The position numbers were made by a program, and so were the translations under genes. Shown piece by piece: positions 36,414 to 45,596 of a stretch of DNA of 64,000 nt; the first letter of the stretch is position 1, and the number at the start of each line of letters is the position of its first letter. The notes under the pieces are model-generated. The model made no database searches and was not told where the DNA came from. It saw nothing but the letters and a program-made list of their open reading frames with translations. Origin of the DNA: Geofilum rhodophaeum (GTDB taxonomy: Bacteria; Bacteroidota; Bacteroidia; Bacteroidales; Marinilabiliaceae); NCBI RefSeq assembly GCF_002210225.1, contig NZ_MWUJ01000001.1:62001-126000 (forward strand), written 5' to 3'.

Positions 36414-36491
36414 AGCAATCTAAAAATAATTAAATCCCACTAATGGCACTTATAAACACCAAAACCCTTCTAATAAAGGGTAAAAAGAAAA

Positions 36492-36517
36492 GAGATACAG
36501 CCCGAAGGCTGTATCTC
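36492..36517 (-). terminator. Hairpin between susF and the amylase
   Basis: A perfect 11-base stem GAGATACAGCC/GGCTGTATCTC around CGAA lies just after susF on the minus strand and is followed by an interrupted T-rich stretch. It is probably a terminator or attenuator that sets amylase level below the sus transport genes. Confidence 0.7.
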
Positions 36518-36533
36518 CTGGTTTAAATTAAAC

Positions 36534-38372
36534 TTACTCATTCAAGGTAATGGAGCCTTCTCCGGTCCACGGGTCCAGGGTAAGTGTGTAATTACCTGCA
36601 TCGGCAATCACCATATTGGCTCCGCCCGGGGTAAGGGCCGGCCAATCTCCTCCAAAATTAACGGCCCAGTCGGCATTGGCCCTAAATTTAACTTCGCCGG
36701 CCACCAGGTCTGCTGTGACTGTGAAAACCTCAGCTTCAGCGTCCCAGGACATGAAGGTATCGGCATCCCAGCCGCCGGGAGTGGCATTTCCAATTATTCC
36801 CCACCGGTTGGCACTGTAGGTGAATTCATGCGGGGTACTCAAGTCCAGGGTGATGGCATAATCACCTTCCACTTCAACAGGGATATTGGAACCATCGAAG
36901 CGCAGATTTCCGTCCGCCTCATCACTTCCGTAATTGTAACTCCAGCTGTCGTTGGCCCTAAACTTAAATTCCCCTACCGTCATAGCAAAAGTACCCTTCA
37001 GCACATTAAGATCGGCTTCGTAAGCCAGTGCTGTTTGACCATCCCATCCACCGGGAGTAGCGTTTCCAATAATGCCCCAGTTCATTTTTATGAGGGAATA
37101 GCTCATATCGGTGAGATTAGCCGTAATATAATACAAGCCATCTTCAGCTACCGGAATGTTTTCACCCGGGTTGGTCAGATTTCCTGCACCATCGTCACCG
37201 AAAGTGGTCTCATCGGCCCAACTTCCCAACACTTCGATGAATTTAATTTCACCGGCGGTCAGGTAGATGTAGCCATCGGCTAGTCCTTCGCTGGTCTCTG
37301 TGCTGATGATGAAGGGCACCACAGCCCCTTCTTCGTTGGTCCAACCGTTGTAGTTACCCACCACATACAATTGGGTAATATCGGCCAGGGTTTTGAAAGT
37401 CATGGTCTCCCCAAAAGCAGTCCCCTTGCTGTTGGTAGCAAAAGCACGAACGTAGTAAGTGGTGCTCAGTTCCAGGCCTTCCAAAACATATGAAAACTCA
37501 TCTCCCTCAGCGGCCATCATATCTACCACATTGTCGCTCAAGCCCGGCTCATCGGTGAGTCCCCATACAAAACCGCGTGCCGTAACATCGGCACCACCAT
37601 CGTAAGATGTTGCTCCGTGAAGTGTAGCTGTTGTTTTGCCTACAGCGGTAACATCTCCCGTTTCCACTTCCGGCCAAAGCACCTCTGTGGTCCATTCCAT
37701 AGCCTCACCATATCCAACTCCCCCGCCATTTATGGCATAGGCACGCACATAGTAAGTCGTGTTACCGAGCAGCTCTTTTATTTTACCGGCATACTCGCCC
37801 AAGCCACCCTCGTCATCGGCAACTTTTTGGCCGGTTTCAACGGTAGGATCTTCCGTGGTCGCATAAACCACACCGCGCTCGGTTATTTCACCACGACCTG
37901 CATCGGTAGCTTCAGCGCTAAAGGCAGCACTGTCGCCCTCTTCGTAAACCAGACTATTGATTTCAACCATAGGGACCCGCGGCAAGGTGGTAAAAGTCAA
38001 CTGCTCGCCATACACCACACCTCCGGGATAGATTCCGTAGGCACGCGCATAATAAGTGCGGGCATAATCCAATTCGGTCAAAGTCACCGTAAAGGCAGCT
38101 TTGCTGCGCTCTCCCTCGTAAATAACCTTGTCGCCGGATTCAAGCGTAGGCTCTTCCGTAAGGGCATACACAATACCCACCTCGGTGAGCGCTTCATTCC
38201 TGGCCACAATATAACCCTCCACCTCAGCGGTATAGGCCGTTACATTCTGGTTCTGAGTGGTGCTCATATCGGCATCCAGTCTGACATCCGCGATGTCTTC
38301 GGTACAAGCTGCCAGGGCAGCTGCAAATGCAGCTACCAGGGCAAATTTCTTATACAAACTATTTAGTTTCAT
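36534..38372 (-). CDS. susF: SusF-like starch-binding outer-membrane lipoprotein
   Basis: The 612-residue lipoprotein (lipobox LAAC, Cys23, then TEDIAD) should be exposed at the cell surface. Three fibronectin-like repeats (about 40-330) each contain a RGVVYATTEDPT/TYYVRAYAI-like pattern ending in EAMEWTT or similar. Three SusE/SusF-type carbohydrate-binding domains follow (about 335-430, 431-525, 526-612), beginning YVVGNYNGW and twice WGIIGNATPGGWD. Such proteins hold starch chains near the SusCD importer. Three extra fibronectin-like repeats make it larger than Bacteroides SusF and probably act as a stalk. Confidence 0.88.
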   Translation of the reverse strand: MKLNSLYKKFALVAAFAAALAACTEDIADVRLDADMSTTQNQNVTAYTAEVEGYIVARNEALTEVGIVYALTEEPTLESGDKVIYEGERSKAAFTVTLTELDYARTYYARAYGIYPGGVVYGEQLTFTTLPRVPMVEINSLVYEEGDSAAFSAEATDAGRGEITERGVVYATTEDPTVETGQKVADDEGGLGEYAGKIKELLGNTTYYVRAYAINGGGVGYGEAMEWTTEVLWPEVETGDVTAVGKTTATLHGATSYDGGADVTARGFVWGLTDEPGLSDNVVDMMAAEGDEFSYVLEGLELSTTYYVRAFATNSKGTAFGETMTFKTLADITQLYVVGNYNGWTNEEGAVVPFIISTETSEGLADGYIYLTAGEIKFIEVLGSWADETTFGDDGAGNLTNPGENIPVAEDGLYYITANLTDMSYSLIKMNWGIIGNATPGGWDGQTALAYEADLNVLKGTFAMTVGEFKFRANDSWSYNYGSDEADGNLRFDGSNIPVEVEGDYAITLDLSTPHEFTYSANRWGIIGNATPGGWDADTFMSWDAEAEVFTVTADLVAGEVKFRANADWAVNFGGDWPALTPGGANMVIADAGNYTLTLDPWTGEGSITLNE

Positions 38373-38410
38373 ATTTCTTGTTTTTCAGTCGGTTCAACAA
38401 TACTTTCCCC

Positions 38411-39439
38411 CTAATTCTGAGTAATCACCGCAGAACCGGTTGCGTCGTTCACAATGGTAAGGGTAATGGTATAATTACCCGCAGTAACAGGAATGTTTTC
38501 ACCACCCTGTACCAGGTTACCCAAGTCCTTATCATCACCAAACCCAAGGTTCCAAGCCCAACCATCGTTCTTACGGAACTTAATTTCACCATCTACCAAA
38601 TCGGCAGTAATGTACCAGGTTCCACTTTGTGCATCGTAGTCCATTTTAGTGTCTGGCGCATCCCAGCCATTAGGCGTTGCATTACCAACCAGGCCAATCA
38701 TGTAGGCATCCAGAGAATAGCTGTTCTCGTTTAAATCAACCACCATATAGTAGTAACCATCGCCACCCGGGGTAATGGCTGCGCCATCGGCAGCTAAAGC
38801 TCCGGCAGTAAGGCCATACTCGGTTTCGGTGTCAGGATTGTAGAGAGTAAAAGAATGATCAGCAGAGAGCTTTACAAAACCCTTATAAACACCATCTCCC
38901 AGGGCGGATTCCACTTTCTGATCCACACCGGAGCCCAGCAAATCGAGGCGAGGCAAACCATAGGCAAATACCCCGGCTGGTCTCACAGAAGAAATGTACT
39001 GAAAAGTATTGCTTCCGGTTCCTGGGGCACCTGTTCCGCCATCTACCACCAAAACGGCACGCAAACGGAACTCGGCATCGGACACCAGATCGGCAGCAAA
39101 CTTACGCAGCAAAATGGTATTCAATTCACTCACAGTCATACTGATCACCTCTCCCTGAACGCCATTATAAACAACCAGGGGGTTGGCAAAATCATTCCCG
39201 CTGGCATCCACCTCCAGGAAATAGCGCGCCGAAGCTTCAAATCCGGCATCCACGGGAGAGCATTCGAACTCCAGTATTTCATTGCCCTGATCGCGGCTCA
39301 ACATCAGATCGGGTAAGACATCAATGCTGGGGGCAACAGGATTCTCTTTCATGAAAATCTGATCCTCATCCTTTTCGCAGGAGGACAGTAAAGCCACCAG
39401 ACCAAACAAGGCGATATATTTCAAAAAATTAGCTTTCAT
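38411..39439 (-). CDS. susE: SusE-like starch-binding outer-membrane lipoprotein
   Basis: The 342-residue lipoprotein has a lipobox SSC (Cys21) followed by EKDEDQ, a strong acidic surface-export signal. An N-terminal SusE domain (PEVSPSIDV-like; here NPVAPSIDVLPDLMLSRD, about 30-140) is followed by FAYGLPRLDLLGSG and at least one carbohydrate-binding domain starting MIGLVGNATPNGWDAPDTK (about 245-342). The region between (about 150-240) looks like a second, more divergent binding domain. It sits between susD and susF, 37 bases from each, so it is co-transcribed with them. Confidence 0.88.
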   Translation of the reverse strand: MKANFLKYIALFGLVALLSSCEKDEDQIFMKENPVAPSIDVLPDLMLSRDQGNEILEFECSPVDAGFEASARYFLEVDASGNDFANPLVVYNGVQGEVISMTVSELNTILLRKFAADLVSDAEFRLRAVLVVDGGTGAPGTGSNTFQYISSVRPAGVFAYGLPRLDLLGSGVDQKVESALGDGVYKGFVKLSADHSFTLYNPDTETEYGLTAGALAADGAAITPGGDGYYYMVVDLNENSYSLDAYMIGLVGNATPNGWDAPDTKMDYDAQSGTWYITADLVDGEIKFRKNDGWAWNLGFGDDKDLGNLVQGGENIPVTAGNYTITLTIVNDATGSAVITQN

Positions 39440-39476
39440 ATATTCAATTTTTAATGGTCAACCCAAAAATCAGGGA

Positions 39477-41093
39477 CTAGTAATCTTTGTTTTGCTTCAT
39501 ATTGGGATTGGCGGAAACCTCATCACCCGGTATGGGATAAATATTGAGGTGACTGGAGGTCGCGGTTCCTTCGAATACGCCGCCTTTCCACTGCCAATGA
39601 TAGCTGCCGTTGGTAAACTGACCAAAACGAACCAGGTCGGTACGACGCTGCGCCTCGTAATAAAACTCACGGCCTCTTTCGGCCAGCAAGAATTCGGCAG
39701 TCAACTGCCCACTGGTAATGTTGCCACTGGTATTGCCAAAGGCGCGCTCGCGAATTTTGTTGATGTCTGCAACAGCGTCGTCCGGTTTATTGGTACGGAA
39801 CAATGCTTCGGCACGCATCAAATAAGCGTCGGCAAAGCGAAATACCGGAAAATCGGTACTGGCATAGGTATCGCTGTAATTAGCGGCTCTGCTGCCGTCG
39901 GCATTTCTTCCTGTAAATTTGTAGACCCCTACCCCATAATCACCACTTGAAGAGGCGCTGGGAATATCTATTGATTTTTTCTGGCGCAGGAACACGCGGG
40001 AATCGGGACTCTGGGCAAAGATGGTGTCGGAAGCCGGAATGGGATCCCCGCCATAAACGGCCAGTGTATCCACCAGTACATTCAGGAAGTCCTTACGGGC
40101 ACGGTTACCGTTCCAGTTGGGGTTGCCGGGCAAATCGTGGTAAATGCCAGCAGGGATAAATTCTGCATCGCTGCTCGACTGAATGATGAAAGTCGTCCCA
40201 ACCGGACCCTGGGTATGAATGCCGTCCTGCTCCCAGGCAAAAATCATTTCAGGATTCACCGGAAAATGATTGTCGGCACTGAAATTATGACGATAATTGT
40301 CGTTCAGCGAATAGGCTCCGCTGCTGATCACCTTGTTGGTGTAGGTTACCACATCGTCCCATCTTGGCGTTCCGGTATACACTTCCGCATTCAGATACAT
40401 ACGGGCCAGCAACATCCATAAGGCACCTTGATCGGCCTGCTGTGATGAAGTTCCCGGTTCGGACAACAAGTCCTCAATGGCCAGCAACTCCCCTTCAATA
40501 TAATTGAACAAGTCTGCACGCTGAATCTGCTGGGGATAAAATTTACCTACGCCATCCTCTTCGGTGGTAAAGGGGGGATTACCAAACAAATCCATTTGCC
40601 AAAAGTAAGCCAGGGCTCTTAAAAAACGGGCTTCAGCATTGTAACGTACAACCTCCGGATCGTTGTTCCCGTTGGTCAGACCAATAAAATCATTGGCATA
40701 GGTAATACTCAGGCCCAAACGCTGATACAAAGCAGTCAGGAAGGGATTACTCGGGCTCCAGGTCTGCGTATTCAGATCGGCAATACCCACATCGCCCCAG
40801 GCACAAATACCCTCATCGGTGGGCAGCTCCTGCAGGTTCCAAAGCGCACGCATGGTAGTGAAAAAGGCTTCATCCGAAGACGAAATATCGGCACCCCCAT
40901 TGGCACCCTGACCGGCAATAATGAAACTGGCATAAAGCTTGCCCAATACTTGCTCCATATACAGTGGATCGTCGCCCAGATTGCCCGAGAGAATGGTATC
41001 CGGGTTCTTGGGTGAAATATCCAGGTCGTCGACACATGCATTGAACATGAAGGCAGCGACCGCAACTCCTAATATTAATAGTTTCTTTTTCAT
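39477..41093 (-). CDS. susD: SusD-like glycan-binding lipoprotein
   Basis: The 538-residue surface lipoprotein (lipobox FNAC, Cys20, followed by VDDLD) is the lid of the SusCD importer. It shows the N-terminal TPR-like helices (ARFLRALAYFWQMDLFGNPPFTTE, LLARMYLNAEVY) and the C-terminal RagB/SusD block (VFRFADAYLMRAEALFRTN, AERGREFYYEAQRRTDLVRFGQ). I start at 41093, eight codons inside the longer frame, because the signal peptide MKKKLLILGVAVAA begins there. It follows susC by 33 bases. Starch oligosaccharides are the likely ligand given the neighbours. Confidence 0.95.
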   Translation of the reverse strand: MKKKLLILGVAVAAFMFNACVDDLDISPKNPDTILSGNLGDDPLYMEQVLGKLYASFIIAGQGANGGADISSSDEAFFTTMRALWNLQELPTDEGICAWGDVGIADLNTQTWSPSNPFLTALYQRLGLSITYANDFIGLTNGNNDPEVVRYNAEARFLRALAYFWQMDLFGNPPFTTEEDGVGKFYPQQIQRADLFNYIEGELLAIEDLLSEPGTSSQQADQGALWMLLARMYLNAEVYTGTPRWDDVVTYTNKVISSGAYSLNDNYRHNFSADNHFPVNPEMIFAWEQDGIHTQGPVGTTFIIQSSSDAEFIPAGIYHDLPGNPNWNGNRARKDFLNVLVDTLAVYGGDPIPASDTIFAQSPDSRVFLRQKKSIDIPSASSSGDYGVGVYKFTGRNADGSRAANYSDTYASTDFPVFRFADAYLMRAEALFRTNKPDDAVADINKIRERAFGNTSGNITSGQLTAEFLLAERGREFYYEAQRRTDLVRFGQFTNGSYHWQWKGGVFEGTATSSHLNIYPIPGDEVSANPNMKQNKDY

Positions 41094-41126
41094 AAGAATA
41101 AAATCTAAAGTTTTCAACCGTTCAGT

Positions 41127-44093
41127 TTAGAAAGACAGGTTAATGCCGAGCATATAAACCTGGGGTCTGGGATAAAAATTGTTATCCACCCCACCATCCA
41201 CTTCAGGATCCAGACCCTTATAATTGGTAATGGTCCATATGTTTTGAGCGGTAAGACTCACGTAAGCACTCAAACGATCGGTAATGTTCTCAATATTGTA
41301 GCCCACGCTCAGGTTATCCAACTTAAAGAAGGAGGCATTTTCCACAAAGTAGTCGCTGGAAAACTGACGCTTCACAAACTCGGTGTCGTTCAAGAGGCGG
41401 GGGAAATTTTTCCAATAACCGATTTGATACATCTGATCGTAGGAAGAACCTGCAGCCACCATATTGTAAACGTAGTTGCCGATGCTGGCTCTGCTGGAAG
41501 CCGACAAGTCAAAATTCTTATAACTGTATCTCAAAGAGAAGCCCAGCAAATAATCGGGGGCAGGATTTTTGAAGATGTACTTGTCCTCATTGTCTCCGGA
41601 AACGGTTCCTCCTTCACCCGATAGGTCGGCATACAAACCTTCTATTGGCATTCCGCTAGCGCTGTTGTAAACCTGCTGATTAACAAAGAAAGATTTGGCC
41701 GGATACCCCACAGTGGTGACCTGATTTTGCCCTGTCATGGCATCACCTTCCAAAACCCCGATAAAATTAGGATCATCGGTCATCAACAACTTAGTAATCT
41801 CATTCTTGTTGTAAGTAAAGTTAAAACCCAACTGCAAGGACATGTCGCGGGTAGACAGCGGAATCAAATTTAAAGCCACTTCCACACCCTGGTTCTCCAG
41901 ACTGCCCACGTTGGTCAACAAACGGTTGGAAAAGTTACTTCCTGTGGGAATGGTAACGGTGTTCAACAAATCGGTGGTTTCGCGACGATACAAATCAACA
42001 GATCCTGAAATGCGGTTGTTGTAGAATCCGAAATCCAAACCAATGTTCTGCGTCTCGGTTTCCTCCCATTTGATGTCGGGATCGTAAGCATTGGGACGAA
42101 GGGTTGGCAGATAGCGCCCATTGATGTAATAATAGGAACCAGCTGCGGCCTCGCGGTATAAAGCCTGGGCAGGATAGTCGTTGTCGGCCACATCCTGTTG
42201 CCCGGTAATACCCCAACCCAAACGCATCTTCAATTCAGAAAGATTGGCAAAATCATCGAAAAAAGATTCTTCATTGATTTTCCAGGCGAAGGCAGCCGAG
42301 GGAAACAAGCCCCAACGATTGTCCTCCGAAAAACGACTGGACCCGTCGTTACGCATGGTAAAGGTTAAAAGGTAGCGCTCCTTAAAGGTGTAATTCATAC
42401 GACCAAAGAAAGAAACCAGGTAGTTCTCGGTTATGAATTCAGAGTCCTCTACCAACACAAAGGGGTGCTCCTCATCCTCATAGCCACGGGTAAAATTACT
42501 CCCTTCCCGCTCAAAATGCTGCCAGGAGTAACCAGCAGTAAGGTCAACACGACTGTCGATGCGCTCTATATCTTTCACATAATTCAGATAAAAGTCGAGC
42601 AAGTTGTTTTTATTGGTTCCCGCGTAGTCGGTCAAACGTCCCCAGGTGGGGTTGGTCAATACCGAAGGAGAAGTAACGGGACGATTGTTGTGCCCTTCAC
42701 TCTCTGAGTAATCGGTAGACAGGTTCAGATTGGCTCTAAGTTCTGGCAAAAAGGGCAGCGTATAATCAAACTGCGCACTGGCAATTAAGCGCTTAACGGT
42801 CGATTGGTTGTCCACCGCCAAAGCTTGTTCTACCGGGTTGGGCGTACCCAAGGCGGCGCCATAATTGACCCACTGAAAGTAACCAGCGGAGGCAGAATTG
42901 CCATCGTAAACCGGCTGTGTGGGATCCATATTAATGGCAGAACCAATGGCGCCGGAATCACCAAAATTATGGTCGGTCATCATACCCTTAGCACTCACAT
43001 TCACTTTTAAATCGTCGTTAAAAAAGGTGGGAGACAGATTCAAAGATGCTGTAAAACGCTCCATATCGGTATTCTTTAAAATACCCTCCTGATTGGTGTA
43101 GCCCACCGACATGCGATAAGGCAGAGTGCTTACCGAACCGGTAAAACTCAGGTTGTGATCGTGTGTAAGTGCAGTCCTGAAAATCTCATCCTGCCAATTG
43201 GTATTATAACTGCCCAATTTATCGAGATTGCTGACCCCATACAAAGGACGCTTAGAAACGGCAATTTGACGCAGCTCATCACCCGAATAAACATCGGTAT
43301 ATCGAATGGCGCTGGATACAGAAGTGTTGGCGCTGTAATTGATCCGCAATGGAGTTCCGGCACGCCCCTTTTTCGTGGTAATAAGAATTACCCCGTTTGA
43401 AGCTCGCGAACCATAAATGGCGGTTGCAGATGCATCTTTCAGCACTGTAAAGGTCTCAATATCGTTGGGATTAACGAAGGCCAAAAAGTTGCTGCTGCCA
43501 TTCAGATTCTTGTTGTCCAGGGGAACGCCATCAACAATAACCAAAGGATCGTTGGAAGCATTCAACGATGACCCCCCACGCACACGAATGGTTGAACCAC
43601 TGCCGGGAGCTCCGCCAGAACTGGTGATTACCACACCGGCACTTTTACCCACCAAAAGATCCTGCGGAGAGGTAATCGCTCCCCGGTTGAAATCCTTGGC
43701 ACTAACGACATCAACTGAACCGGTAGCATCCGATTTCTTAACTGATCCGTAACCAATCACCACCACCTCGTCCACACCTATTACACTGGCACTTAAAGCC
43801 ACATCCAAACGGGTCACGCCGGCTTCAACATTTCGTTCTTCGGCATTAAAGCCAATAAAAGAATACTGCAGCACATCGCCTACATTAACTTGCAGACTGT
43901 AGTCACCCATGGGAGAAGTAATGGTACCCGTTTGTGTACCTTTAACTACCACGGTTACGCCAGGCAAACCCATGCCGTCCGATGCATCGGTAACGGTGCC
44001 CGATACGGTAAGCTGCTGGGCATACATTCCAAGAGGGAGCATACACCCTAAAAGAAGCAACAGAAACTTCTGTTTGATTAACATCTTCTTCAT
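41127..44093 (-). CDS. susC: SusC-like TonB-dependent outer-membrane transporter
   Basis: The 988-residue protein has a signal peptide ending GMYAQ (residue 26). A carboxypeptidase-regulatory-like domain (about 27-110, TVTDASDGMGLPGVTVVVKG) and the plug domain (about 115-235, VIGYGSVKKSDATGSV, IRVRGGSSLNASNDPLVIVDGVPL) follow, and then a 22-strand barrel ending YMLGINLSF. It imports maltooligosaccharides across the outer membrane with TonB energy. It is first in the leftward operon susC-D-E-F-amylase. A promoter (44225-44232) and an array of LacI-type operators lie upstream, so the divergent LacI protein probably controls it. Confidence 0.96.
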   Translation of the reverse strand: MKKMLIKQKFLLLLLGCMLPLGMYAQQLTVSGTVTDASDGMGLPGVTVVVKGTQTGTITSPMGDYSLQVNVGDVLQYSFIGFNAEERNVEAGVTRLDVALSASVIGVDEVVVIGYGSVKKSDATGSVDVVSAKDFNRGAITSPQDLLVGKSAGVVITSSGGAPGSGSTIRVRGGSSLNASNDPLVIVDGVPLDNKNLNGSSNFLAFVNPNDIETFTVLKDASATAIYGSRASNGVILITTKKGRAGTPLRINYSANTSVSSAIRYTDVYSGDELRQIAVSKRPLYGVSNLDKLGSYNTNWQDEIFRTALTHDHNLSFTGSVSTLPYRMSVGYTNQEGILKNTDMERFTASLNLSPTFFNDDLKVNVSAKGMMTDHNFGDSGAIGSAINMDPTQPVYDGNSASAGYFQWVNYGAALGTPNPVEQALAVDNQSTVKRLIASAQFDYTLPFLPELRANLNLSTDYSESEGHNNRPVTSPSVLTNPTWGRLTDYAGTNKNNLLDFYLNYVKDIERIDSRVDLTAGYSWQHFEREGSNFTRGYEDEEHPFVLVEDSEFITENYLVSFFGRMNYTFKERYLLTFTMRNDGSSRFSEDNRWGLFPSAAFAWKINEESFFDDFANLSELKMRLGWGITGQQDVADNDYPAQALYREAAAGSYYYINGRYLPTLRPNAYDPDIKWEETETQNIGLDFGFYNNRISGSVDLYRRETTDLLNTVTIPTGSNFSNRLLTNVGSLENQGVEVALNLIPLSTRDMSLQLGFNFTYNKNEITKLLMTDDPNFIGVLEGDAMTGQNQVTTVGYPAKSFFVNQQVYNSASGMPIEGLYADLSGEGGTVSGDNEDKYIFKNPAPDYLLGFSLRYSYKNFDLSASSRASIGNYVYNMVAAGSSYDQMYQIGYWKNFPRLLNDTEFVKRQFSSDYFVENASFFKLDNLSVGYNIENITDRLSAYVSLTAQNIWTITNYKGLDPEVDGGVDNNFYPRPQVYMLGINLSF

Positions 44094-44224
44094 AAACCTA
44101 GTTTTAATAAAATTTTAAGAACTGAATTTTGTAACCTGCAGCCACACGTTTGTCGGTCAGCAAGTCCACCGGGGATATTCAATTAACAATAGCTTGTACC
44201 TGATAATCACGTTAAACTTCGCAA

Positions 44225-44232
44225 CAAAGATA
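44225..44232 (-). promoter_or_regulatory. -7 promoter element of susC (TATCTTTG)
   Basis: A perfect TAnnTTTG on the minus strand, 132 bases before the susC ATG, giving a long leader of about 125 bases. Confidence 0.6.
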
Positions 44233-44298
44233 AGCCCTTTCGCAAGCAAAATGAAACATTCTTTAACACTGATATCCATAATTTTACAGGGTTTTCGG

Positions 44299-44337
44299 CG
44301 CAATCGATTCCGCAATCGGTTGCGGGTTCGATTGCGG
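44299..44337. promoter_or_regulatory. Array of overlapping LacI-type operators, CG every 6 bp
   Basis: Seven CG steps occur at 44299, 44305, 44311, 44317, 44323, 44329 and 44335, exactly six bases apart, separated by CAAT, ATTC, CAAT, GTTG, GGTT and ATTG. The best palindrome is CCGCAATCGGTTGCGG (44310-44325, one mismatch pair). Neighbouring sites centre 12 bases away at 44305/6 and 44329/30. LacI-family operators have a central CG with CAA/TTG arms, so this looks like overlapping operators for the adjacent regulator. Confidence 0.65.
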
Positions 44338-44362
44338 AAAACTTTATATGTTGTATAACATG

Positions 44363-44380
44363 TTTTGAACCGATTCAAAA
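44363..44380. promoter_or_regulatory. Additional LacI-type palindrome
   Basis: TTTTGAACCGATTCAAAA is an 18-base palindrome with one mismatch pair and a CG centre at 44371/2, 42 bases (about four helical turns) from the last site of the array. Confidence 0.55.
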
Positions 44381-44503
44381 ACCAGACGAAAAGATAAGCA
44401 ATGGCCCAAAACCATAACAGCAAGGTATAAAAACCTGATTTGCAACCAACTAAAAAAATCGGGTTTAAACATCCCACTCAAGACATATTAAATCGATTGT
44501 TTA

Positions 44504-44511
44504 TATATTTG
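44504..44511 (+). promoter_or_regulatory. -7 promoter element of lacI (TATATTTG)
   Basis: A perfect TAnnTTTG, 72 bases before the regulator ATG at 44583. Confidence 0.55.
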
Positions 44512-44582
44512 TACAGCGTTATATATTAACAGTTTTTAATACATCGCTTACACTTTAAATTCCGCAACGCAAAAAAGTCGCC

Positions 44583-45596
44583 ATGAAACCAACCCACATT
44601 ACCATTAAAGATATTGCCAAAATGCTCGGTGTTTCTCCCTCTACCGTATCGCGGGCACTTAAAGACCATCCCGACATCAGTGAGGAAACCCGAAACCTGG
44701 TCAAGACTTTTGCGGAAAAGGTAAAATACCGGCCCAACGCCCTGGCGCTCAGCCTGAGAAAGCAAAAAACCAACACCCTGGGTTTAATTGTTCCGGAAAT
44801 TGTGCATCACTTCTTTTCTTCGGTCATCAGCGGCATGGAAGACCTGGCCTATGGCGAAGGTTATACCATGATGATTTGTCAGTCCAACGAAAACTTCTAC
44901 CGGGAAGTCATTAACCTACAAGCCCTACTCGACCACAGGGTAGACGGTCTCCTGGTATCGATAAGTAAAACCACACGGGAATTCAATCATTTACACAATG
45001 CGCTCGACAGCGGCATCCCTATGGTTTTTTTCGACCGAATTTGTGACGAGCTGGATACCGACCGGGTGATTACCGACGACTTTGAAGGCGCACGAATCGC
45101 CACCACCCATTTGATTGAAACCGGCTGTAGAAAGATCTTGCACCTGGCCGCGCCCCGCCATTTGTTGATCGGGAAAAATCGCTATGAAGGCTATGCCCAG
45201 GCGCTTAAGAACCATAAAATCCCCCTGGACGAAAGTCTGGTTTTAAAGTGCGACACCCGCGAAGAAGTGATGAGTATGCGCCAGCACATCCTGACCCTGG
45301 CGCCGCAAATCGACGGCATTTTTGGGGTCAACGACAGCACAGCCATCGCAGTCATGCAGGTTTTACAGGAAAACGGCTACCGCATTCCACAGGACATCTC
45401 CGTGGTAGGCTTTGGCGACGGTCCAATAGCCACCATTGCCAGCCCCCCCCTTACCACCGTGGAGCAAAAGGGCTATGAAATGGGCCGTGAGGCGGTTCGT
45501 CTGCTGATTCAACGTCTCGAAAACCCCAGCGCAATGATCAACAACCAAACCAAAATCATCACCCCCTCGCTGGTCCGTCGCAAAACCAGCCGCTAG
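44583..45596 (+). CDS. LacI-family regulator of the starch/maltose locus
   Basis: The 337-residue protein has an N-terminal helix-turn-helix (ITIKDIAKMLGVSPSTVSRALKDHP, about 5-30) and hinge (about 45-60, YRPNALALSLRKQKTN). A complete sugar-binding effector domain follows (TLGLIVPEIVHHFFSSVISGMED, DGIFGVNDSTAIAVMQVL, VGFGDGPIATIASPPLTTVEQ). It sits between the susC operon and the maltose-metabolism operon, and palindromes of its operator type precede both, so it probably controls both arms. A maltodextrin or maltose effector is likely by context. Some Bacteroidota members of this group act as activators, so the sign of control is open. Confidence 0.92.
   Translation: MKPTHITIKDIAKMLGVSPSTVSRALKDHPDISEETRNLVKTFAEKVKYRPNALALSLRKQKTNTLGLIVPEIVHHFFSSVISGMEDLAYGEGYTMMICQSNENFYREVINLQALLDHRVDGLLVSISKTTREFNHLHNALDSGIPMVFFDRICDELDTDRVITDDFEGARIATTHLIETGCRKILHLAAPRHLLIGKNRYEGYAQALKNHKIPLDESLVLKCDTREEVMSMRQHILTLAPQIDGIFGVNDSTAIAVMQVLQENGYRIPQDISVVGFGDGPIATIASPPLTTVEQKGYEMGREAVRLLIQRLENPSAMINNQTKIITPSLVRRKTSR

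Larger units (their letters stand above)
44094..44582. other. Divergent control region between susC and lacI
   Basis: This 489-base gene-free region holds a leftward promoter (44225-44232), an operator array (44299-44337), a further operator-like palindrome (44363-44380) and a rightward promoter (44504-44511). ATGTT-GTAT-AACAT (44348-44361) is another small inverted repeat. No reading frame or RNA gene was recognised. Confidence 0.7.

Noticed and set aside
44281-44380. CRISPR-like or satellite repeat interpretation of the CG-periodic segment
   Set aside because: Units are only six bases, spacers are absent and no cas genes occur; LacI-type operators explain the half-sites better.
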